Source: Gordonia sp. SID5947
GTDB lineage: Bacteria; Actinomycetota; Actinomycetes; Mycobacteriales; Mycobacteriaceae
NCBI RefSeq assembly: GCF_009862785.1
Contig: NZ_WWHU01000001.1
Coordinates: 2,108,001-2,172,000, forward strand
Length of the DNA: 64,000 nt
Direction: 5' to 3'
The position numbers were made by a program, and so were the translations under genes. The notes under the pieces were generated by a model that saw nothing but the letters and a program-made list of their open reading frames with translations, made no database searches and was not told the origin of the DNA. This document shows positions 18,369 to 28,359 of the stretch, piece by piece (the first letter of the stretch is position 1; every line of letters begins with the position of its first letter).

Positions 18369-20317
18369 AAACCCTGTTGGACCTGGATTCGGTCACCACC
18401 AACGCTCAGGCAGAAGGGAGCTCATCTCGCACAGCGAGTGGATGGGTGGCTGCCGCATATCTGCGTCCCCGACGCGGCTACCTGTTGACCTATGTGTTCA
18501 TAGTGACGACGGTGATCATGTTGTTCACGACCTCTGGCCTCTTCACATCTGAAGTCGATCTGGCCAACTGGTCGATAGTCGCGCTGGCGTGGGTGACGCT
18601 GGTTTTCCTTCCGCTCTATACGTTCCGTCGCCCACAGAATGTCAAGCGTTTGACGGGAATCCCGTTCGATCGCATCCGTCCTCTTGGCCGACACATCGTG
18701 GTGACCGAGAAAGGACTGATCCTCGACACACCCCACACGACCCAGTACCTACCGTGGGCGAACGTGCAGTTTGTGCCACCAGCGATGCGGTCGCGCAATC
18801 AGGCGGCTCTGACCGACGACATCCTCGGAGCCTCGACGGAAATCATCGGCGACGGCACTATCGTTCGTAGACGGTGGACCTGGCGAGCCGTGGGCGACTG
18901 GGCGAAGCATGGAGATGGTGAGCCAGCGGTCGTCATCGTCGATGTGGCAGCATTTGCCGAATCCTTCGAGTATTCCCGACTGCTCTCGGTACTCGGGAGG
19001 TATTGCGTGGCTGTTGCCCCAAGCCCCGATGCGCCGATGACGCGGTCCCGCGCCGAGACCCACGAAACACAGAGCGACGTGTGGCTCGCCGAAGCCCGGC
19101 TTCCTGACAGAGGATGGCACCGGCTACAAGTCCTGCGCGTCGTTGTCGTGGCGCTTTCTTTGGCCGCCACCGGAACCTGGGGCGCGGTGTTCGTCTGGGG
19201 GGCCGAACCGGCCACCACCGCGGTCATGCTGGGGGTGGTGGCAGGGACGCTCGTCGCTCTACGGCCGCTGCTGTTCGCGCTGTTCCGGCTCGTCGGATTA
19301 CCAGTCACGCGAACGCGGTGGGTCGGATGCCACCTGACGGTCATGACCACCGGACTGCTGGTCACCACCAGGTCGTGGTCTGAGTTCCTCGCATGGGAAT
19401 CCATGCGGGCGGTCGTTCCGCATCCGCTCGATCCGACCCCAGCTCGACTACTGGGCGTCCCCCGCGTCCACACGAGATGCGTTGTCGGTGATGGAAGTGT
19501 CTGGCAACACTCGCAACCGTTCCCGCTGCGACGTATTGGCCGTCAGTCCCGGACTCGATCGAAACGCTCCACCATCTACATTGATCCGACGCTCTTTGTC
19601 GACACCCAGAAATACAGCGAGATCGGCCGATGCATGTGGGAGTACCGTCCTGACATCGCGGCGGCCCTCGGATTCGTGCCACCACTTCGGCAAATCGCCC
19701 TTGGGTCGTCGGACAACGTGGAAGTCACATTCCGCGGCGCGATCGATCCCGATAGCTCTGAGGGCCGGCTGATGTCGGTGACTGTTCCGGCGTGTGGCGA
19801 GGTCCGCGTCCTCGTCGCGCACAGCGGCACGACCGTCCGGGTGCACGGCGCCGGCGTCCCGACCATCCAGGTAGAGCGAATCGGACCCATCCGCGATGAC
19901 AATCTACCGATCGGGACGGCTGAGCCCTCCGATCTACGTGTGATGGTGGGCGAAACGCAGGTCGTTCTCACTTATGTTGTGCGCGAAGAATTCTCACGAA
20001 TCCCCCACCAATTCGTGGTGGTCGACGCGTTCGGCGACGTGCTGCGACTGGTCGCCGACGACCACACGCGTACCCGACAGATGATTCTCTACCGTGGGGC
20101 ACGCAAACGGCCCCTTCAACTGGCTCTTCGTCGATATGACGACGGTCGCATCGACGTGATGACTCCGCGAGCGTGGACCGGGTCTCGCGCCCCGACAGCG
20201 GGTGAGTTCGCTTTGGCAATCGGCCTCGCCGCCGCCATCGGCACGCGCTCGGTCAACCTCAACAGCGTGCCGAGTTCGGTGGCGTATCACTTCATGGACG
20301 GATTGGCCGGGCCGTGA
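18365..20317 (+). CDS. Large membrane protein of unknown function, T7SS island
   Basis: 650-residue protein with no family I recognise. Two hydrophobic helices lie at about 40-60 and 68-90 (YLLTYVFIVTTVIMLF; SIVALAWVTLVFLPLY). After a soluble block, another pair lies at about 256-305 (VLRVVVVALSLAATGTWGAV; TTAVMLGVVAGTLVALRPLL). Residues 315-650 are soluble, beta-rich and contain many Arg/Val/Thr. The two helix pairs suggest an internal duplication: each pair is followed by a PH-like strand pattern (HIVVTEKGLILDT; HLTVMTTGLLVTT). The ATG at 18365 overlaps the VOC stop. It should be an inner-membrane component working with the VOC and CpnT-like proteins; the function is unknown. Confidence 0.7.
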   Translation: MKTLLDLDSVTTNAQAEGSSSRTASGWVAAAYLRPRRGYLLTYVFIVTTVIMLFTTSGLFTSEVDLANWSIVALAWVTLVFLPLYTFRRPQNVKRLTGIPFDRIRPLGRHIVVTEKGLILDTPHTTQYLPWANVQFVPPAMRSRNQAALTDDILGASTEIIGDGTIVRRRWTWRAVGDWAKHGDGEPAVVIVDVAAFAESFEYSRLLSVLGRYCVAVAPSPDAPMTRSRAETHETQSDVWLAEARLPDRGWHRLQVLRVVVVALSLAATGTWGAVFVWGAEPATTAVMLGVVAGTLVALRPLLFALFRLVGLPVTRTRWVGCHLTVMTTGLLVTTRSWSEFLAWESMRAVVPHPLDPTPARLLGVPRVHTRCVVGDGSVWQHSQPFPLRRIGRQSRTRSKRSTIYIDPTLFVDTQKYSEIGRCMWEYRPDIAAALGFVPPLRQIALGSSDNVEVTFRGAIDPDSSEGRLMSVTVPACGEVRVLVAHSGTTVRVHGAGVPTIQVERIGPIRDDNLPIGTAEPSDLRVMVGETQVVLTYVVREEFSRIPHQFVVVDAFGDVLRLVADDHTRTRQMILYRGARKRPLQLALRRYDDGRIDVMTPRAWTGSRAPTAGEFALAIGLAAAIGTRSVNLNSVPSSVAYHFMDGLAGP

Positions 20318-20415
20318 ACACACCGCGTACCGCCGCCCTGGATACCCATTCGGTGAGCCTCCTCCGTCGTCCCGGCGCCGCGTTCAACATACACATCGAC
20401 AACATCGGCCGCTGA
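20314..20415 (+). CDS. Possible 33-residue small protein coupled to the membrane protein gene
   Basis: A short reading frame begins with a GTG that overlaps the stop of the 650-residue membrane protein (GTGA at 20314-20317) and ends with TGA at 20413-20415. Its product, about VNTPRTAALDTHSVSLL continuing to IDNIGR, is basic with no membrane segment. The four-base overlap is the same arrangement used by the two genes upstream, which favours real translation. Nothing in its sequence suggests a function, and chance frames of this length are common at high GC. Confidence 0.3.
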   Translation: MNTPRTAALDTHSVSLLRRPGAAFNIHIDNIGR

Positions 20416-20444
20416 CCGCATACAGGTCCGGTCCGGTCCCCTCA

Positions 20445-21170
20445 TCACGGCTGCAACCGCTCGGCCCGCCAGCCGTCGTCGAGCAACGTCAGTCGGACGC
20501 GGTTGTGCAGCCGGTTCGCGCGCCCCTGCCAGAACTCCACCATCTCGGGCACCAGACGGAAACCTCCCCAGTCCGACGGGACCGGGATCTCGACACCATC
20601 GTCGAAACCGCCGAATTCCCGCGCCACCGCAGCGGCTTTGGCCTCGAGATCGGTTCGGCTATCGATCGGCTGTGACTGGTCGGAGGCGTACGCGGACAGT
20701 TGCGACCCGCGCGGGCGGTTGAACCAGTACGCCTGCGTCTCCTCCATGCCGACGTGAGCTACGCGACCGCGGACATTGACCTGCCGCTCGAGCGCGATCC
20801 ACGGGAAGGTCACCGACGCATACGGATTCCCGGCAAGATGGCGCCCCTTGTCCGAGTCATAGCCGGTGAAGAACACGATGCCGGCGGCATCGGCGCCCTT
20901 GCACAGCACCGTCCGGGTCGCGGGATGACCGTCGGCGTCGACCGTCCCGAGCACCATCGCATTGGGTTCGGGGATCCGCGCCTCGATCGCCTCGCGGAGC
21001 CAGACAGTGAACAGGTCCACCCACGGTGGATCCCCGCGGAGCCAACTCGGGTCCAGGTTCTCTCGGATTCCGTCGGCGCCCGCGGCACGGTCACCCTCGC
21101 CGATGTTGGGCGGAATCCCACCCCCATAGCCGACACGCATGTTCGGCAGGTCGATCGGTTCATCCGGCAC
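20445..21170 (-). CDS. pdxH: Pyridoxamine 5'-phosphate oxidase
   Basis: 241-residue FMN enzyme that oxidises pyridoxamine or pyridoxine 5'-phosphate to pyridoxal 5'-phosphate, the cofactor used for example by SerC encoded nearby. Family marks: PNAMVLGTVDADGHPATRTV (FMN-binding), FFTGYDSDKGRHLAGNPYAS, GRVAHVGMEETQAYWFNRPR and the C-terminal FWQGRANRLHNRV. The GTG at 21170 is taken as the start; an ATG at 21140 gives a slightly shorter product and cannot be excluded. It is divergent from the second citrate synthase gene with about 150 bases between them. Length is normal for actinobacterial PdxH. Confidence 0.93.
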   Translation of the reverse strand: MPDEPIDLPNMRVGYGGGIPPNIGEGDRAAGADGIRENLDPSWLRGDPPWVDLFTVWLREAIEARIPEPNAMVLGTVDADGHPATRTVLCKGADAAGIVFFTGYDSDKGRHLAGNPYASVTFPWIALERQVNVRGRVAHVGMEETQAYWFNRPRGSQLSAYASDQSQPIDSRTDLEAKAAAVAREFGGFDDGVEIPVPSDWGGFRLVPEMVEFWQGRANRLHNRVRLTLLDDGWRAERLQP

Positions 21171-21323
21171 GAGCGTGAGGCTACTCCGTGGACACGCCTG
21201 TTACTCCCCAGTATGCCCAAGGACGCGGCGCTGCCCTAGAGTCCAAGTGGGTGCTCGGTCCGGTACGCCGGACATCACCGACAGCGCCGCCCACGAAGAC
21301 GTGTTTCGAGATAGGTGGTCACG

Positions 21324-22451
21324 ATGGCGAACAGTGTTCCCGACGATTTTGTCCCAGGACTCGAAGGCGTGGTCGCCTTCACCACCGACATCGCCGAACC
21401 GGACAAAGACGGCGGCAATCTCCGGTATCGGGGGGTCGACATCGAAGATCTGGTCGAAAACCATGTGACCTTCGCCGATGTCTGGGCGCTGCTCGTGGAT
21501 GGACGCTTCGGCGACGGTCTACCACCGGCAGAACCGTTCCCACTGCCCATCCATACCGGTGATGTGCGTGTCGACGTGCAGGCAGCGCTGGCCATGCTCG
21601 CCCCGATCTGGGGATACAAGCCTCTGCTCGACATCGACGACGACACCGCCCGCGCCAATTTGGCCCGGGCCTCGGTGATGGCACTGTCCTACGTTGCGCA
21701 GTCGGCCCGCGGTATCCATCAGCCGGCCGTGCCCCAGCACGTGATCGACGACTGCGACACGGTCACCGCTCGCTTCATGACCCGCTGGAAGGGCGACCCG
21801 GATCCGAAGCACATCCGGGCGATCGACGCCTACTGGGTCAGTGCCGCCGAACACGGACTGAACGCCTCCACTTTCACCGCCCGGGTCATCGCGTCCACCG
21901 GCGCCGACGTCGCAGCCTCACTGTCGGGCGCGATAGGTGCGATGTCGGGGCCCCTCCACGGCGGCGCACCGGCGCGCGTGCTCCCGATGATCGAGGAGGT
22001 GGAACGCACCGGCGACGCCCGCGGCCTGGTGCGGGGCGTACTGGACCGCAAGGAGAAGCTCATGGGCTTCGGCCACCGGGTCTACCGGGCCGAAGACCCG
22101 CGTGCACGGGTGCTGCGCCGCACCGCCCAAGAACTCGATGTGCCTCGCTACGAGGTGGCCGCCGCCCTCGAACAGGCTGCGTTGACCGAACTGCGCGAAC
22201 GCCGACCCGACCGTGCCATCGAGACCAACGTCGAGTTCTGGGCCGCGGTGATCCTCGACTTCGCAGAGGTTCCGACGCACATGATGCCGGCGATGTTCAC
22301 CTGTGGCCGCACCGCAGGGTGGTGCGCGCACATCCTCGAGCAGAAGCGCCTGGGCAAGCTCGTCCGTCCCGCCGCGATCTACACGGGTCCCGGCCCCCGT
22401 CGTCCCGAGGACGTGCAGGGCTGGGGCGAGCTGGTCAAACCCGGCCTCTGA
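21324..22451 (+). CDS. citA: Citrate synthase 2 (CitA type)
   Basis: 375-residue second citrate synthase, shorter than GltA. Both catalytic histidines are present: GPLHGGAPARV and GFGHRVYRAEDPRA. The third position reads TNVEFWAAVILDF, so a Glu stands where GltA has Asp; this matches what I recall of the CitA subfamily. The start ATG at 21324 follows AGGTGG; the in-frame GTG at 21315 is less well placed. Gene order pdxH-citA upstream of serC/sepH fits the inverted mycobacterial arrangement. It may serve as an alternative citrate synthase or a methylcitrate synthase; the sequence alone does not settle this. A hairpin follows the stop. Confidence 0.9.
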   Translation: MANSVPDDFVPGLEGVVAFTTDIAEPDKDGGNLRYRGVDIEDLVENHVTFADVWALLVDGRFGDGLPPAEPFPLPIHTGDVRVDVQAALAMLAPIWGYKPLLDIDDDTARANLARASVMALSYVAQSARGIHQPAVPQHVIDDCDTVTARFMTRWKGDPDPKHIRAIDAYWVSAAEHGLNASTFTARVIASTGADVAASLSGAIGAMSGPLHGGAPARVLPMIEEVERTGDARGLVRGVLDRKEKLMGFGHRVYRAEDPRARVLRRTAQELDVPRYEVAAALEQAALTELRERRPDRAIETNVEFWAAVILDFAEVPTHMMPAMFTCGRTAGWCAHILEQKRLGKLVRPAAIYTGPGPRRPEDVQGWGELVKPGL

Positions 22452-22468
22452 CGCGGTTCGTCGCTGAG

Positions 22469-22536
22469 TCTGGCCGCAGGTTCGGATTCTGGCCGCAGGT
22501 CCAGCTCGAAGCCGGAACACGAAACTGCGGCCAGAA
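22469..22536 (+). terminator. Repeat and hairpin between convergent citA and the ABC permease gene
   Basis: TCTGGCCGCAGGT occurs twice in direct repeat (22469-22481 and 22488-22500). The second copy pairs with CTGCGGCCAGAA at 22525-22536 to make a perfect 12-base stem (22487-22498) with a 26-base loop. The site lies between two genes transcribed towards each other, so a bidirectional terminator or a repeat family member is likely. There is no T-tract on either side. Confidence 0.45.
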
Positions 22537-22551
22537 CGCCAGGTGATGGCG

Positions 22552-24194
22552 TCAGCCGATGTCGCGGCGCGAGAATGCGAGTTGGGCGACGACGGCGAAC
22601 GATGCCGCGATGGCCAGCAACAGCACGATCGGCAGCCACTGCATCGGTTCCAGTGGAACCGCCGGAGCGTGGGTGAACGGCGAGAGATCGCGCGCCCACT
22701 GCGGCAGGCCGAACATCCCCGACAAGGGGCCGAGGAGCAGGGCGGCGATCACCACCAGCCACCCCGCCGCGACCAGGCTCGGGCGAACTGCGTAGAGGCC
22801 CACTGCGATACCGGCGATCAGCAAGGCGGCCGGGATCTGCACGCCGGCTGCCGCGAGGTTGTCGCCGAGATGTGAACCCCACCCCCGCCTGCCACTCCGT
22901 TGCCCACCGTCATGCCGAGGGCGGCGGCAATGAGGATCACCACGACACCGACGACAGCTGTCGCCGTGTACACGGTCAGATATCGCGATCTCGACGTCGG
23001 GGTCACGAGCAGGACCTCGGTGCGCGACGACACTTCTTCCGAGCGCATCCGCGTCACCAGGTTCACCGACCACGCACTCGCCGCGACTGCGAGGAAGGTC
23101 ATCATCGTGGAGCCGAACATCGTGCTCAAGTTGCCCTGCAGACCGGACTGCTCCAGGACGCGACGCATCTGTTCGTTGTCGCCGGCCAGCTCGTCGACCG
23201 ACGGCTGAAGGAATCCGATGACCAACGCGTACAACGTGATTGCCGACACCCACGAACCGAGCAGCGACCCGGACAACCGAATCGCGACGGCCCTGATCGA
23301 CGTCAATCTCGTCGACGCCGCCGGCCCCGGACGTGGCTGGATCAATCCCGCATCCATGTCTCGACCGAGGGCGAACCTGGCGGCGATGCCCACACCGAGC
23401 ACCGCGACGGCAAGTGAGGCGATGGCCGGCCACGGGTTGTTGGCGCCGAACGGATCGATGAGCTCAGCCCACCCGACCGGGGTGACCCAACGCAACCACG
23501 CCCACGTGTCGTCGACGTCGGCGACGCCGCGGAGCACGTAACCCGCGAGGACGACAGAACTGGCCGTGAGATTCGCGATATGCGACGTCTTGGCGATCTG
23601 GGCCGCCACCAATGCGACCCCCACAGCCGCCATCGCGGTGGTCGCGTACTGGGCGAACACTGCTACCACGTCGCCGACGCCTGCTCCGAGCGGGAACAGC
23701 ATGACCGACATCCCCAGCGCGACGACCAGGCAGAAGGCCGTCGACACCACGGTCGCTGCCCACAACGGCGCCAACGGGCCGGTGGCGCCGGCGCGGAGCA
23801 GTTCCGCCCGGCCGAGCTCCTCCTCCTTCCGCGTCTGCCGCACGACCATCATCGCCGCGCATACCGCGAGCGCGGCGATCATGAAGAGTCCCGCCCGCCA
23901 CACGGTCACCGCCGCCGCGGACTCGATGTGCTCCAGGGGGCCGAGCAGGAACCGGAAGGCCGAGTTGGATCCGGCCCCGACCTGCAACGCAGTGCGCTCC
24001 TGGGCCGATGGGTACGAGCTGTTGATGGTGGCGGCGGTGGACAGGTTGATCAACAGGAAGACGACCAGCGTGATCAGAATGAGCCACCGCTCGCGGTGGA
24101 TCATCAGCCGCATGAGGCGTCCGGCCTTCGCCAGGAGGTCGGGTCCCGGGCCAGACGATGCGGTCGTCGGAGCGATGGTCGGCGCGGCCATCAT
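22552..24194 (-). CDS. ABC exporter permease (two-half membrane protein), apparently frameshifted
   Basis: Membrane subunit of a drug or lipid exporter. From the ATG at 24194, residues 1-440 show repeated hydrophobic helices (WLILITLVVFLLINL; ALFMIA-type segments; YLTVYTATAVVGVVVILIAA) and family text such as RQTRKEEELGRAELLRAG and RMRSEEVSSRTEVLLVTPTS, one copy per half. The sequence then leaves frame after a Gly run and continues in the next frame (GDNLAAAGVQIPAALLIAGI and on) to FSRRDIG at 22552. One extra C at the CCCC 22877-22880 or the CCCCC 22882-22886 restores about 547 residues. The start overlaps the ATPase stop (ATGA). Confidence 0.82.
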
Positions 24195-25085
24195 GCCGGC
24201 TCCTTGTCTCCGTACGCGTGCAGGAACAGTTCCTCGAGACTCGGCGGCTCGACCGCGAGAGTCCGGACGCGGAGGCCGGCCAGAGCTGTCGTGACCGCTG
24301 CCATCCCACCGTCGGCAACCGTGAAACTCACGATGTCGCCGTCGATCTCGAGGTCATGCACGTCGGGCAGAACTCCCAGGCCCGACGCGTCTCCGGTGAC
24401 CGTTGCTGTCACACGGGATCGGCGTAGATGTCTCAGCTCGGCGAGCGTGCCCGATTGGACCGTCTTTCCCGCCCGGATGATCGTCACCGTCTCACAGAGT
24501 TCCTCAACCTCGGCGAGGATGTGACTCGACATCAGTACGGCCGACCCGGTGCGGGCGCGTTCGGCAACGCAGTCGGCAAAGGCGCGGGTCATCAACGGAT
24601 CGAGCCCGGAGGTCGGTTCGTCGAGGATCAACAGTTCGGTGTCGGCGCACAACGCAGCGATCAGCGCGACCTTCTGCCGGTTACCTTTCGAGTAGGTCGA
24701 TGCCTTCTTGGTGGGATCGAGCTCGAATCGATCGACGAGTTCTGCCTTGCGCGTGGCGGATTCGGATCTCAGATCGCGCAACGACAGCAACAGGTCGATG
24801 CATTCCCCGCCGGTCAGTTGCGGCCACAGACTCACATCGCCCGGGACATACGCGAGGCGGCGATGGATCGCCACCGCGTCGGTGAGCGGGTCGGCACCGA
24901 AGACGCGGACCCGCCCGCCATCGTGCCGGTACATCCCCAGCAGGACACGGATCGTCGTCGACTTTCCGGATCCGTTGGGGCCGAGGAAACCGGCCACCTC
25001 ACCGGCACGCACCTGCAGGTCGAGGCCATCGAGGGCCTGAAAGGATCCGAACCGCTTACGCAGTCCGGCCACATCGATCACCGGG

Positions 25086-25102
<17 letters not shown>
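24191..25102 (-). CDS. ABC exporter ATP-binding protein
   Basis: 303-residue ATPase of an exporter. The Walker A motif GPNGSGKST lies near residue 39. The signature is YSKGNRQKV, and Walker B with the D-loop is LLILDEPTSGLD, followed by the switch His in MSSHILAEVEEL. It drives the two-half permease whose start overlaps its stop. The start is taken as the ATG at 25102, 4-5 bases after AGGAG; the ATG directly before it (25105) is too close to the ribosome site. It overlaps the 3' end of the tetR gene, so the three genes form one TetR-ATPase-permease operon, a common drug-efflux layout in mycolate bacteria. Confidence 0.9.
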
Positions 25103-27027
<1,925 letters not shown>

Positions 27028-27057
27028 CGCCTCCCACCTCCCCCTCGTAGCTCCCCA

Positions 27058-27132
27058 CCGCAGCCGCGACGGTTCCCGACATCCGCGACCCTCAAAAGGG
27101 GGCGCGGATGTCGGGAACCGTCGCGGCTGCGG
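27058..27132. repeat. Perfect 30-bp inverted repeat (serC-sepH intergenic hairpin)
   Basis: Left arm 27058-27087 and right arm 27103-27132 are exact reverse complements over 30 bases, with a 15-base loop. One mismatched pair inside the loop is followed by three more C-G pairs. The arm reads CCGCAGCCGCGACGGTTCCC and on. There is no T-tract, so it is not a simple intrinsic terminator. It may be a bidirectional terminator, a protein-binding palindrome or a member of a dispersed repeat family. Confidence 0.85.
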
Positions 27133-27200
27133 AGTTGGGGTGGGTTTGGGTGGGGTGTGGGTTCGGGTGGGAAGTGGGGTTGGGGTGGGGAGGTAGGGTG
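27133..27200 (+). repeat. G-run array with G-quadruplex potential upstream of sepH
   Basis: The 68 bases after the hairpin hold about eleven runs of three or four G separated by one to four bases, mostly T (GGGGTGGGTTTGGGTGGGG and on). Cytosine is almost absent from this strand. Spacing fits several possible intramolecular quadruplexes in the non-template strand ahead of sepH. The remaining bases to 27340 show no gene; the last 15 before sepH hold its GGAGGAGGAG ribosome site. Confidence 0.7.
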
Positions 27201-27354
27201 GACGCGGGTCACTTGTGACACACCTGCCCCTGTGGAAGCACGCGCCACAGCCTTGCTGATCTGCGGTTTTGCCGCGTGTCCCGCGGCTCGACAGGCCAAC
27301 GGTGGTCTAACCTGACCCCAATGCCCGCACTCGTGGTCACTGGAGGAGGAGCAG

Positions 27355-28350
27355 ATGCGTGAGCTACGCGTAATCGGCGTCGAGGCCGATGGCACCCATG
27401 TGATCTGCCAGGACCCGGAGTCGGGTGAGAAGTACCGGATCGCAGCCGATGAGCGCCTCCGCGCCGCGGCACGCGGTGACATCTCACGATTGGGGCAGAT
27501 CGAGATCGAAATGGAAAGCTCACTGAGGCCGCGAGAGATTCAGGCCCGTATCCGGGCCGGTGCAAGTGTGCCGGAGGTCGCGGCACTGGCCGGGGTTCCG
27601 GTCGACAAGGTCGAACGTTTCGCCCATCCGGTTCTCTTGGAGCGCGCCCGTGCGACCGAGCTCGCCTCGCTGTCGCATCCGATCCGCGAGGACGGTCCAT
27701 CGGTCTCGACGCTCGGTGAGGTGGTCGCCGAGGCTCTCACCGCGATGGGCCACAGCCAGCAGGACGTGGAATGGGACGCCTGGAAGGGCGACGACGGCCA
27801 CTGGGTGGTGCAGGTGGGCTGGCACGTCGGCCGCACCGACAACCACGCCCATTGGCGTTTCCAGCCCGGCGCCCACGGCGGCACCGCCGATCCCCTCGAC
27901 GACCTCGCCGACGAGCTGACCCATCCCGAGTCCATCCCGCCGCGCAGACGGCTGACGCCGGTGGCCACCCCGGACCTGGCACCGCATATCGACGTCGATC
28001 CCCGGGCCGCCGTAGACGGACACGACGAGGTCACCGTCGACGCCGACCGTCTCATCGATGCACAGCGGACCCGTGGCGGATCACCGCAGCCGGGTCACGA
28101 CGAGCACGGCACCGTCGCCATCGACTTCGGCGGCCACGACGACGCGGCGTGGACCGAGCCCGATTCGCGGCCCGCCGACACCCCCGACCACGACGAGGAG
28201 GCCGCGCCGGCAGCGACCACCGCGTCGGGTGAGCACACCGACGGTCAGGCTCCCGCTCCGGCCGCCAAGCCTCGGCGCAAGTCGCGCAAGCCGGCCGTTC
28301 CCGCGTGGGAAGATGTCCTGCTCGGCGTCCGCAGCAACGGCAACAGCTAG
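27355..28350 (+). CDS. sepH: Septation protein SepH (DUF3071)
   Basis: 331-residue actinobacterial cell-division protein that promotes FtsZ assembly. The conserved N-terminal domain opens with MRELRVIGVEADGTHVICQD and has YRIAADERLRAAARGD. A helix-turn-helix follows in LRPREIQARIRAGASVPEVA and VPVDKVERFAHPVLLERARA, the element reported to contact FtsZ in Streptomyces. Residues 110-190 carry WDAWKGDDGHWVVQVGW. The C-terminal 140 residues are acidic and Pro/Ala-rich, ending with a basic motif (AAKPRRKSRKPAVPAWEDVL) that is conserved in the family. The start ATG at 27355 follows GGAGGAGGAG. Position next to serC matches mycobacteria. Confidence 0.95.
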   Translation: MRELRVIGVEADGTHVICQDPESGEKYRIAADERLRAAARGDISRLGQIEIEMESSLRPREIQARIRAGASVPEVAALAGVPVDKVERFAHPVLLERARATELASLSHPIREDGPSVSTLGEVVAEALTAMGHSQQDVEWDAWKGDDGHWVVQVGWHVGRTDNHAHWRFQPGAHGGTADPLDDLADELTHPESIPPRRRLTPVATPDLAPHIDVDPRAAVDGHDEVTVDADRLIDAQRTRGGSPQPGHDEHGTVAIDFGGHDDAAWTEPDSRPADTPDHDEEAAPAATTASGEHTDGQAPAPAAKPRRKSRKPAVPAWEDVLLGVRSNGNS

Positions 28351-28359
28351 CCTCGCGAC

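Noticed and set aside
27133..27200. G-rich tract as a satellite or tandem repeat
   Set aside because: The spacing between G-runs is irregular and no unit repeats exactly.
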